Shown here: in pieces, positions 1 to 5,338 of the stretch
Numbering within the stretch: the first letter of the stretch is position 1
How the letters are laid out: every line of letters starts with the position of its first letter
NCBI GenBank assembly: GCA_019236545.1
Contig: JAFAIV010000382.1
Span: forward strand, 1-7,196
DNA length: 7,196 nucleotides
DNA from: Actinomycetota bacterium
GTDB lineage: Bacteria > Actinomycetota > Thermoleophilia > Gaiellales > Gaiellaceae
Direction: 5' to 3'
Translations under genes and position numbers: made by a program
Notes under the pieces: model-generated
Databases searched by the model: none
What the model saw: only the letters and a program-made list of their open reading frames with translations
What the model was told of the DNA's origin: nothing

Positions 1-1
1 C

Positions 2-8
2 GGAGGGA
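2..8 (+). promoter_or_regulatory. Shine-Dalgarno for the enoyl-CoA hydratase gene
   Basis: GGAGGGA lies 8 nt before the GTG at 17. This strong ribosome binding site fixes the GTG as the start. The promoter, if any, is outside the window. Confidence 0.75.
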
Positions 9-16
9 GCGACGAC

Positions 17-790
17 GTGAGCGACCAGCACGACGGATTCCGCGTGGAGCGGGAGGAAGGCGTGGCGACGATCACGCTCGACGTCCCGGAGAAGCTCAAC
101 CGCGTCTCGATGAACGCGCGCGTCGAGCTGGCGGACGTCTTCGCCGAACTCGGACGCGACGACGCCGTTCGGGCCATCGTCCTTACCGGCGCGGGCGAGA
201 CCTTCACCGCCGGCGGCGACATCCCCGGCTTCCTCCAACGCCATCCCGAGGAGCTCTCGCGCCTTGCGTGGAACGTCGCCGCGCCGGAGCGCTGCCCGAA
301 GCCCGTGATCGCGAAGCTCCGCGGCTACGCGTTCGGCGTCGGGCTCGAGCTGGCCCTCGCCTGCGACTTCCGCATCGCCTCCGACGACCTCCAGCTGGCG
401 CTCCCGGAGGTGACGCTCGGGATGATCCCCGGCAGCGGCGGCACGCAGCGGCTCGCTCGCCTGATCGGGCTCGGGCGGGCGAAGGACGTGATCATGCGCG
501 GCCGCCGGATCAAGGGCGAGGAGGCGCTGCGCCTCGGCCTCGTCACCGAGCTCGTCCCGGTCGAGGAGCTCGACGCCGCCGTCGACAGGCTCGTGGCCGA
601 GCTCTCCGCGCTCTCGCCGCTCGCGCTCGCGACCGCGAAGCGGGTCCTCAACCAGGTCTACGACGCGCCGCTCCACGTCGGCCTCGAGATCGAGGGCTAC
701 GCGTACGGGATGCTGCGCTCGACCGGGGACTTCCGCGAGGGCGTCGAGGCGTTCGCGGCGAAGCGCAAGCCGAAGTTCGAGGGCCGCTAA
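17..790 (+). CDS. enoyl-CoA hydratase/isomerase family protein (crotonase fold)
   Basis: A 257-residue, full-length member of the crotonase superfamily, expected to act in the cytosol by adding water to trans-2-enoyl-CoA in beta-oxidation or a related acyl-CoA pathway. The AGGD segment at residues 65-68 supplies one half of the oxyanion hole. Both catalytic glutamates of true hydratases are visible: E111 in GVGLELALACD and E131 in LPEVTLG, matching E144 and E164 of the rat mitochondrial enzyme with the same 20-residue spacing. The IPGSGGTQRL motif follows, and the C-terminal FREGVEAFAAKRKPKF segment is the usual family ending. The residue aligning with oxyanion-hole glycine 141 of the rat enzyme is valine (V108). 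GTG start with a good upstream ribosome site. The acyl chain preferred cannot be told from sequence. The stop overlaps that of the convergent E1 alpha gene. Confidence 0.93.
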   Translation: MSDQHDGFRVEREEGVATITLDVPEKLNRVSMNARVELADVFAELGRDDAVRAIVLTGAGETFTAGGDIPGFLQRHPEELSRLAWNVAAPERCPKPVIAKLRGYAFGVGLELALACDFRIASDDLQLALPEVTLGMIPGSGGTQRLARLIGLGRAKDVIMRGRRIKGEEALRLGLVTELVPVEELDAAVDRLVAELSALSPLALATAKRVLNQVYDAPLHVGLEIEGYAYGMLRSTGDFREGVEAFAAKRKPKFEGR

Positions 791-1791
791 AGCGGCGAGG
801 CCCAGACGCCGTGCTCGAGCGTCGCCGGGTCGGGCGCCGGCGCTGCCTCGGCCTCCGCGAGCGCGGCCGCGACCTCGTCCGCGGCCGCATGCCGCCGCCG
901 CTCGACCTCGTCCTCGCCCAACCCGTCCGCGCGCAGCCGCGCCGCGAGGCGCTCGACCGGGTCGCCGTACCGCGCCCGGAGCTCCTCCGGGACGTACGTC
1001 GCGCCGTCGTGCGCCGCGTGGCCGTGGCCCCGCAGCGTGGTCGCCACGAGCGCCTGTGGCCCGCGGCCCAGACGTGCGCGCTCGACCGCAAGGAGAGCGG
1101 CCGCGTAGACCGCGACTGCGTCCGTCCCGTCCACGCGCGCGCACGGGATGCCCCAGCCGCCCTCGACCCGCGCGGCGATGTCGGTGACGCGCATCTGCCG
1201 CTCGGTCGGCGTCGAGTACGCGTAGTGGTTCGACTGGATCACGAAGACGACCGGGACGTCGAGCACCCCGGCGAGGCCGAGCCCCTCGTGGACGTCGCCG
1301 GTGGACATCGCGCCGTCGCCGAAGAACGTCAGCGCGACGCGCGGCTCGCCGCGCCGCTTGAAGGCGAGCGCGGCGCCGACGGTGAGCGGCACGAGGTCGC
1401 CGAGCATCGAGACGAGCGGGAAGACGTTCTTCTCCGGGACGCCGAAGTGCATGTTCCCGTCGCGGCCGCGGGTCGGCCCGGTCGCCTTGCCGAGGAAGTT
1501 CCGGAAGACGTGCGCGACCGTGACGCCCCGGGCGAGGTGGCACGCGAGCTCGCGGTTCAGCGGCGCGACGACGTCCTCCGGCCCGAGCGCGAGCCCGGCG
1601 CCGGCGCCCACCGCCTCCTGGCCGCGGCCGGTGTAGACCGAGCCGGAGATCCGGCCCTGCCGGTAGAGCGCCATCACGCGCTCCTCCGCCAGCCGCTGGA
1701 GGAGGACGAGCCGGAACAGCTCCAGCCGCGTCTCGAGCGGCACGCCGGGGTCGTCGACCGCGGGCTCCACCGGCGGCGCCTCAGTACTCAA
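787..1791 (-). CDS. 2-oxoacid dehydrogenase E1 component, alpha subunit (thiamine diphosphate dependent)
   Basis: A 334-residue alpha subunit of the heterotetrameric E1 that decarboxylates a 2-oxoacid and passes the acyl group to the lipoyl arm of E2. Seen: GRGQEAVGAGAGLAL near residues 55-69, the thiamine diphosphate/Mg motif starting GDGAMSTGDVHE at 158 and closing at N188 and Y190 in SNHYAYS, and RGHGHAAHD in the C-terminal third. The usual Asn-Asn pair of the motif is Ser-Asn here, but the second Asn and the Tyr, which align with Mg ligands of branched-chain E1, are kept. The TTG at 1791 is preferred because GGAGG lies 6 nt before it, inside the end of E1 beta, giving an 11-base overlap. 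GTG at 1770 is an alternative. Substrate could be pyruvate, branched-chain 2-oxoacids or acetoin; the paired beta subunit leans to the branched-chain/pyruvate type. No E2 or E3 gene is in the window. Confidence 0.92.
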   Translation of the reverse strand: MSTEAPPVEPAVDDPGVPLETRLELFRLVLLQRLAEERVMALYRQGRISGSVYTGRGQEAVGAGAGLALGPEDVVAPLNRELACHLARGVTVAHVFRNFLGKATGPTRGRDGNMHFGVPEKNVFPLVSMLGDLVPLTVGAALAFKRRGEPRVALTFFGDGAMSTGDVHEGLGLAGVLDVPVVFVIQSNHYAYSTPTERQMRVTDIAARVEGGWGIPCARVDGTDAVAVYAAALLAVERARLGRGPQALVATTLRGHGHAAHDGATYVPEELRARYGDPVERLAARLRADGLGEDEVERRRHAAADEVAAALAEAEAAPAPDPATLEHGVWASPL

Positions 1792-2743
1792 GGAGCTCCT
1801 CCACCGCCGCCCGCACGCGTGCCGCGTCGGGCAGGAACGCGTCCTCGAGCTCCGGCGCGAACGGCACCGGCGTGTCCGGCGGCGCGACGAGCACCGGCGC
1901 CGCGTCCAGCAGCTCGAACGCCTCCCGGGAGAGGAACGAGAACAGCAGCCCGGCGACGCCGCTCGACCGCTGCGCCTCCTGGAGGACGAGCACCTTCGAC
2001 GTCCTGCCGACGGACTCGAGGATCGCCGCTTCGTCGAACGGCCAGACCGTCCGCAGGTCGAGCACCTCGACGTCGAGCCCGTCCGTCGCCCGCAGCGCGA
2101 GGTCGACGCCCGCGGCGTAGGTGACGATCGTCGCTTCCGACCCGGCACGCGCGACCGCGGCGCGCCCGAGCGGGACGCGGTGCGACTCCTCCGGGAGCTC
2201 GCCGCGCAGGCGCCGGTAGAGCGCCTTGTGCTCGAAGAAGAGCACCGGGTCGTCGTCCTCGATCGCCGACCGGAGCAGCCCGTACGCGTCCGCGACCGAG
2301 CCCGGGCAGACGACCTTCAGCCCCGGCTCGCCGGCGAACCAGCCCTCCGGGCACTGCGAGTGGAACGGCCCGCCGCGGACGCCGCCGCCGAACGGCGCGC
2401 GGATCACGAGCGGCAGCGCGATCCCGGAGCGCCAGTGCGTCTTCGCCGCCACCGTGACGATCGCGTCGAACGGGCACGAGACGAAGTCCGCGAACTGGAG
2501 CTCGACGACCGGCCGCTCGCCCATCCACGCCGCGCCGATCGCCGCGCCGACGAACCCCTCCTCGCAGATCGGCGTGTCGTAGACGCGCTCGTCGCCGAAC
2601 TCCTCCCACAGCCCCTTCGTGACCCCGAACGCGCCGCCGAAGTGCCCGATGTCCTCTCCGAGCAGGAAGACGCGCCGGTCGGAGAGCAGCGCGTCCCGCA
2701 ACGCGGCGTGGACGGCGTCGAGCAGCGTCGCCTCGGCGCTCAC
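1781..2743 (-). CDS. 2-oxoacid dehydrogenase E1 component, beta subunit
   Basis: A 320-residue beta subunit with the complete transketolase-like architecture: a pyrimidine-binding domain (about 1-175) followed by the transketolase C-terminal domain (about 195-310). Seen: GEDIGHFGGAFGVTKGL at 29-45, TPICEEGFVGAAIG around 57-70 whose E61 aligns with the catalytic glutamate that activates thiamine diphosphate, ELQFADFV at 81-88, and GGPFHSQCPEGWFA with H128, the form typical of branched-chain 2-oxoacid E1 beta. DLRTVWPFDEAAI marks the C-terminal domain. The GTG start at 2743 has no convincing ribosome site, and the stop of the NiCoT gene is only 18 bp upstream, so reinitiation or coupling is likely. 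It precedes the alpha gene, the reverse of the common alpha-beta order, and the two overlap by 11 bases, which fits equimolar synthesis of the two subunits. Exact substrate is not resolved. Confidence 0.93.
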   Translation of the reverse strand: MSAEATLLDAVHAALRDALLSDRRVFLLGEDIGHFGGAFGVTKGLWEEFGDERVYDTPICEEGFVGAAIGAAWMGERPVVELQFADFVSCPFDAIVTVAAKTHWRSGIALPLVIRAPFGGGVRGGPFHSQCPEGWFAGEPGLKVVCPGSVADAYGLLRSAIEDDDPVLFFEHKALYRRLRGELPEESHRVPLGRAAVARAGSEATIVTYAAGVDLALRATDGLDVEVLDLRTVWPFDEAAILESVGRTSKVLVLQEAQRSSGVAGLLFSFLSREAFELLDAAPVLVAPPDTPVPFAPELEDAFLPDAARVRAAVEELLEY

Positions 2744-2761
2744 GCGCCCGAACCTACACCG

Positions 2762-3751
2762 TTACTCGTCCGCTGCCCAGCGCTCCTCGACCCGCGCGAC
2801 CTTCCACACCGTGAGCGAGACGGCCCAGGTGAGGACGAAGAGCGCGACGACGAGGTAGCCGATCTTGCCGAGGTCGAGGCCCGGGAGCGCGCCGGTCGTC
2901 ACCTGCGCGATCTCGATCAGGCCGATCACGAGCGCGACCGTCACCGAGAGGCTCGTGACGGTGAGGTTGTAGTAGACCTTCCGCACCGGGTTCGAGAACG
3001 CCCAGCCGTACGCGTGGCTCATGAACGCGCCGTCGGCGGTGTCGAGGAGGCTCATCCCGGCGGCGAAGAGCGTCGGCAGCGAGAGGATCGCCAGCACCGG
3101 CGCGTGGTGGGTGGCGACGCCGGCGGCGATCGCGAGCAGGCCGATCTCCGTCGCGGTGTCGAAGCCGAGGCCGAAGAGGACGCCGAGCGGGTACATCTTC
3201 CAGCTCGCGTCGATCCGCTCCGCGAACCGCCGCAGGAAGACGCGGCTCATCAGGCCCTGGTCGAGCAGCCGCTCCTCGAGCGCCGCCTGGTCGTGCCGCC
3301 CGGACTTCAGGTCGCGGAACGCGCGAGCGACGTCGCCGAGGACGAGCAGGTTCAGCAGGCCGATCAGGAGCAGGAACGTCCCCGAGACCGACGCGCCGAT
3401 CGTGCCGCCGTAGTGCTGCAGGCCCGGGATGCTCCCGTTGACCGTCTCCGTGCCGATCGCGAGCGCGGTCGTCAGGCCGAAGACGATCGTCGAGTGGCCG
3501 AGCGAGAAGAAGAAGCCGGTCCCGAGCGAGCGCTTCCCGTCCTGGAGGAACTTCCGCGTCGTGTTGTCGATCGCCGCGATGTGGTCGGCGTCGAATGCGT
3601 GCCGCAGCCCGAACGTGTAGGCCAGCGTCCCGAGCCCGGCGAGCGCGGGGTCGTGGCGGGAGTAGTAGGCGAAGAGCCCCCAGCCGGCGAGGTGGAGGAA
3701 GGCGACGGCGCCGCCGAAGCCGGAGAGTCGGAGCCACTCGGGTCGCGTCAT
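2762..3751 (-). CDS. nickel/cobalt permease, NiCoT (HoxN/NixA) family
   Basis: A 329-residue inner-membrane permease that takes up Ni2+ and/or Co2+ with high affinity. All four NiCoT signatures are present: RHAFDADHI at 50-58 (the metal-selecting His-x4-Asp-His element in the second membrane segment), FFSLGHSTIVF at 81-91, LGFDTATEIG at 195-204, and GMSLLDTADGAFM at 232-244. About eight hydrophobic segments are visible, with a charged cytoplasmic loop near 140-185. The ATG at 3751 is taken as start. A GTG at 3772 would add seven residues, but it sits inside the 12-bp inverted repeat described separately and adds nothing family-like. No nickel or cobalt enzyme gene (urease, hydrogenase, cobalamin synthesis) is in the window, so the metal served is unknown. 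The 18-bp gap to E1 beta suggests co-transcription. Confidence 0.93.
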   Translation of the reverse strand: MTRPEWLRLSGFGGAVAFLHLAGWGLFAYYSRHDPALAGLGTLAYTFGLRHAFDADHIAAIDNTTRKFLQDGKRSLGTGFFFSLGHSTIVFGLTTALAIGTETVNGSIPGLQHYGGTIGASVSGTFLLLIGLLNLLVLGDVARAFRDLKSGRHDQAALEERLLDQGLMSRVFLRRFAERIDASWKMYPLGVLFGLGFDTATEIGLLAIAAGVATHHAPVLAILSLPTLFAAGMSLLDTADGAFMSHAYGWAFSNPVRKVYYNLTVTSLSVTVALVIGLIEIAQVTTGALPGLDLGKIGYLVVALFVLTWAVSLTVWKVARVEERWAADE

Positions 3752-3758
3752 GAGCCGT

Positions 3759-3797
3759 GTCCAGCCTCGCACGCTACTTGTTCGAGCGAGGCTGGAC
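3759..3797. repeat. perfect 12-bp inverted repeat before the NiCoT start codon
   Basis: GTCCAGCCTCGC (3759-3770) and GCGAGGCTGGAC (3786-3797) are exact reverse complements separated by 15 nt. The arm nearest the gene ends 7 nt before the NiCoT ATG. No T-rich run follows on either strand, so a classic intrinsic terminator is not supported. It could be a regulatory hairpin in the leader, an operator, or a T-less terminator for the lysozyme transcript. Confidence 0.7.
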
Positions 3798-3818
3798 TTC
3801 GGTTCGAACTACCGAGGT
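3796..3818. repeat. 8-bp hairpin over the lysozyme stop codon
   Basis: ACTTCGGT (3796-3803) pairs with ACCGAGGT (3811-3818) around a 7-nt loop; seven positions are Watson-Crick and one is G-T on the plus strand (C-A mismatch on the minus transcript). It abuts the 12-bp inverted repeat and contains the TAG stop of the lysozyme gene at 3809-3811. Together the two hairpins occupy the whole gap between the lysozyme and NiCoT coding regions. Confidence 0.5.
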
Positions 3819-4291
3819 GGCTGGGGCTTCTCCCCGTCGCCGTAGTCGCCGTGGACGAACAGCCGCGCCTCGGCCTGCCGGCGGCGCAGGAGCCCGGGCA
3901 GGACGCGGCCGCCTGCGTGGCTCCACTCCTCGAGGTGCGGCGTCGGGTCGTGCCCGGCGTCGACGGCCTGGCCGACCGAGCCCTCGAGCGCGCCGCCGCC
4001 GCAGTTGAACGCGAAGGAGACGAGCGCGTCCCGCTCGCACTGCGAGAGCGCCCGGTGGACAGCCCGGTCGACGGCCGCGCTCGCCGTTGCCGCGTCCTCG
4101 AGCAGCAGCTCGATCCCGCGCTCCTCGGTCAGCGTCCCCCAGCGGCGCCGGTCTGCCGCCGTCACCGGCCCGTCGTGGAGGAGGTGGCCGAAGCCGATCG
4201 TCGCGTTGTTCGCGGCGTCGTTGTACGGCTCGGCGCGCCAGCCCTCGAAGCGGCCTATGAAGTGCGCGCCGCGCCGGCTCAGCCCGCTCAC
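3809..4291 (-). CDS. phage-type lysozyme, glycoside hydrolase family 24
   Basis: A 160-residue T4-type lysozyme that would cut the MurNAc-GlcNAc beta-1,4 bond of peptidoglycan. The catalytic triad of the family is intact with the T4 spacing: E16 in RFEGW, D25 in YNDAA and T31 in ATIGFGH correspond to E11, D20 and T26 of T4 lysozyme. ALVSFAFNCGGGAL (89-102) and LPGLLRRRQAEARLF (131-145) are the usual downstream helices. The length is that of a single-domain endolysin, with no added cell-wall binding domain. There is no signal peptide or membrane segment at the N-terminus. The GTG start shares GTGA with the stop of the upstream peptidase gene, so the two are translated together. The closest relatives are phage endolysins, yet the neighbours are metabolic genes, so this is either a domesticated phage enzyme or a prophage remnant. 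Confidence 0.9.
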   Translation of the reverse strand: MSGLSRRGAHFIGRFEGWRAEPYNDAANNATIGFGHLLHDGPVTAADRRRWGTLTEERGIELLLEDAATASAAVDRAVHRALSQCERDALVSFAFNCGGGALEGSVGQAVDAGHDPTPHLEEWSHAGGRVLPGLLRRRQAEARLFVHGDYGDGEKPQPPR

Positions 4292-4833
4292 CGGTCGGCC
4301 TCGATCCGGCAGACGGTGACCGGTCGCCGCGAGTCCGCCGAGAGCGGGTAGAGGCTCGGCGCGCCCTGGTGGCCGTGCGACCAGAGGACGGGATCGGCCC
4401 CCGGCTCGAGGATCATCGTCGCGTGCCAGCTCCCCTCGGGCCCGAAGAGGAGGATGTCGCCGGTGCTCGCATCGGCGAGCGGGATGTGCGGCAGGTGCCG
4501 GTAGATCGAGGTCGAGTTGCCGAACCCGTCGAAGCCGCCGCCGGTCGGGTCGGGAACGCCGGCCCAGTCGCAGAGCACCTTCACGCCGAAGGAGCAGTCG
4601 GCGTTCACGCCGTGCGCGAGCTTCGGCGGAAGCGTGAGAGGCCGCACCTCGCGGTAGTTCCAGCCGTACGCGTTCCCGGCGGTCGCGACCATGAACGCGT
4701 GCAGGAGCGCCCGCCGGTCGGGCGGGTCGTGCCGCTTCGGCGTGGGCTTCGGCGGCCTGCCGTTCGGACGGAGCCGGTGGCTGTCCGAGAGGACGTCCGA
4801 CACCGGATTCGGTGTCGTTGCGGTGGGGGTCAT
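4288..4833 (-). CDS. NlpC/P60-like cysteine peptidase (putative peptidoglycan hydrolase)
   Basis: A 181-residue protein with an Arg/Pro-rich, probably disordered N-terminus (about 1-40) followed by a compact domain resembling NlpC/P60 endopeptidases. The candidate nucleophile is C80 in NADCSFGVKVLCDWAG; the GDILLFG strand (125-131) is followed by WHATMIL with H137 as candidate base, and H153 in LWSHG could be the third residue. Such enzymes cleave stem peptides or cross-links of peptidoglycan, which would complement the glycan-cutting lysozyme encoded immediately downstream. The ATG at 4833 is chosen because AGGAGGG lies just before it; the frame stays open further upstream but reads as low-complexity sequence. 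No signal peptide is visible. Family assignment rests on the Cys/His pattern and is less certain than that of the lysozyme; a phage-tail or endolysin-type amidase of the same fold is possible. Confidence 0.72.
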   Translation of the reverse strand: MTPTATTPNPVSDVLSDSHRLRPNGRPPKPTPKRHDPPDRRALLHAFMVATAGNAYGWNYREVRPLTLPPKLAHGVNADCSFGVKVLCDWAGVPDPTGGGFDGFGNSTSIYRHLPHIPLADASTGDILLFGPEGSWHATMILEPGADPVLWSHGHQGAPSLYPLSADSRRPVTVCRIEADR

Positions 4834-4837
4834 CGTC

Positions 4838-4844
4838 CCTCCTG
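4838..4844 (-). promoter_or_regulatory. Shine-Dalgarno for the peptidase gene
   Basis: On the minus strand AGGAGGG is followed by ACG and then the ATG at 4833. It is the strongest ribosome site in the window and settles the start of the peptidase. Confidence 0.7.
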
Positions 4845-4859
4845 TCGAGGTCGACGGGA

Positions 4860-4927
4860 GGCACGGCCAACGAGTGGCCGCCGGAGCCGCAGCAACGAAT
4901 GTCCAGCCTGCCTGCCAAGGCCGTGCC
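4860..4927 (-). other. candidate structured leader of the peptidase transcript
   Basis: GGCACGGCC (4860-4868) and GGCCGTGCC (4919-4927) are exact 9-bp reverse complements enclosing about 50 nt. A smaller competing hairpin, CGGCCA/TGGCCG (4864-4869 and 4875-4880, 5-nt loop), uses part of the same arm, so two alternative folds are possible 25-40 nt before the ribosome site. The stretch contains no gene. I do not recognise a known riboswitch class in it. Confidence 0.35.
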
Positions 4928-4949
4928 CTCTTCCGTTGCTTCGTGCGCG

Positions 4950-4979
4950 ACGCTACAAGGTGGTGACGGCCGTGGTCAA
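4950..4979 (-). promoter_or_regulatory. candidate sigma-70-type promoter for the peptidase-lysozyme pair
   Basis: On the minus strand TTGACC (4979-4974) is separated by 18 nt from TAGCGT (4955-4950). The first matches the -35 consensus at five of six positions and the second fits the TANNNT actinobacterial -10. Transcription would begin near 4943, giving a leader of about 110 nt before the ATG. Confidence 0.42.
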
Positions 4980-5001
4980 GACCGGGCGGCGGGCGTAGGC
5001 T
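4973..5001 (+). promoter_or_regulatory. candidate promoter for the 95-residue protein gene
   Basis: TGGTCA (4973-4978) and TAGGCT (4996-5001) are separated by 17 nt; the -10 fits TANNNT and the -35 matches at four of six positions. Its -35 overlaps that of the opposing promoter, base for base except one. Transcription would begin near 5008, about 23 nt before the ATG. Confidence 0.35.
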
Positions 5002-5016
5002 CGGCCGCAATCGACC

Positions 5017-5024
5017 GAGGGGGG
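5017..5024 (+). promoter_or_regulatory. Shine-Dalgarno for the 95-residue protein gene
   Basis: GAGGGGGG ends 6 nt before the ATG at 5031 and supports that start over earlier in-frame codons reaching back to 4812. Confidence 0.65.
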
Positions 5025-5030
5025 CTCAGC

Positions 5031-5318
5031 ATGGCCATCGCACGTGTCGTCACGTTCGAGGACGTCGACCAGGAGCGGATCGACGGTCTCCGCAGCCGGA
5101 TCGAGAGCGAGGGCGGCCCGCCGCCGGACGTCCCCGCGCACGAGATCCTCATCCTCCACGACCCCGAGGGCTCGCGGTCGCTCGCGATCCTCTTCTTCGA
5201 GAACGAGGACGACTACCGCCGCGGCGACGCCGCGCTGAGCGCGATGCCGGCGGACGAGACGCCGGGGCGACGCGCGTCCGTGCAGCGGTACGAGGTGGCG
5301 CTTCGGAGGTCGATGTAA
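5031..5318 (+). CDS. small conserved-looking protein of unknown function, 95 residues
   Basis: I do not recognise a named family. The protein is hydrophilic with an alternating pattern: strand IARVVTF (3-9), helix QERIDGLRSRIES (14-26), strand HEILILHD (37-44), strand SLAILFFE (50-57), helix DDYRRGDAALSAMP (60-73), strand SVQRYEVAL (83-91). This beta-alpha-beta-beta-alpha-beta order suggests a ferredoxin-like or dimeric alpha/beta-barrel fold, as in small Dabb or antibiotic-monooxygenase-like proteins, but that is inference from pattern only. No signal peptide, cysteine or membrane segment. Codon choice matches its neighbours. A good ribosome site precedes the ATG, and the gene lies 20 bp before the MFS exporter on the same strand, so the two may be co-transcribed. 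Confidence 0.75.
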   Translation: MAIARVVTFEDVDQERIDGLRSRIESEGGPPPDVPAHEILILHDPEGSRSLAILFFENEDDYRRGDAALSAMPADETPGRRASVQRYEVALRRSM

Positions 5319-5326
5319 CGGCGGGC

Positions 5327-5332
5327 TAGCAT
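5327..5332 (+). promoter_or_regulatory. candidate -10 element for a leaderless MFS transcript
   Basis: TAGCAT fits the TANNNT -10 and ends 6 nt before the GTG at 5339, which places the expected transcription start at or next to the start codon. No Shine-Dalgarno precedes the GTG. The -35 region (TTCGGA at 5302-5307, 19-nt spacer) is weak. Confidence 0.35.
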
Positions 5333-5338
5333 GGCCGG

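Noticed and set aside
268..2124. 618-codon open frame on the plus strand
   Set aside because: Its product is Arg/Pro/Ala low-complexity sequence, and it overlaps the hydratase and antisense E1 genes whose family motifs are unambiguous. Long spurious frames are expected at this G+C.
3798..3815. GGTTCGAAC resembling a tRNA T-loop
   Set aside because: The stem pairs one base out of register with a true T-arm, and no acceptor, D or anticodon arm can be built around it.
2180..4351. 723-codon open frame on the plus strand
   Set aside because: Arg/Glu/Val-rich, no domain-like segments, antisense to E1 beta, NiCoT and lysozyme genes with intact motifs.
3809..4833. Prophage
   Set aside because: Only two lysis-type enzymes are present; no integrase, capsid, tail, terminase or attachment repeats, and the base composition is like the flanks.
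3758..4909. 10-mer TGTCCAGCCT at both 3758-3767 and 4900-4909, each upstream of a minus-strand gene
   Set aside because: A shared 10-mer is not surprising in 7 kb of high-G+C DNA, the distances to the start codons differ greatly, and the second copy lacks the inverted partner.
4834..4950. c-di-AMP (ydaO) riboswitch before the cell-wall hydrolase
   Set aside because: The conserved GGGGUGAA-type core and arrangement I would expect are not visible in this strand.
4936..4958. Plus-strand promoter TTGCTT...TACAAG
   Set aside because: The spacer is only about 12 nt, too short for a sigma-70-type promoter.
4834..5010. N-terminal extension of the peptidase in the same frame
   Set aside because: The extension reads as Arg/Pro/Ala filler with no family similarity, and the strong ribosome site is at 4838-4844, just before the ATG at 4833.
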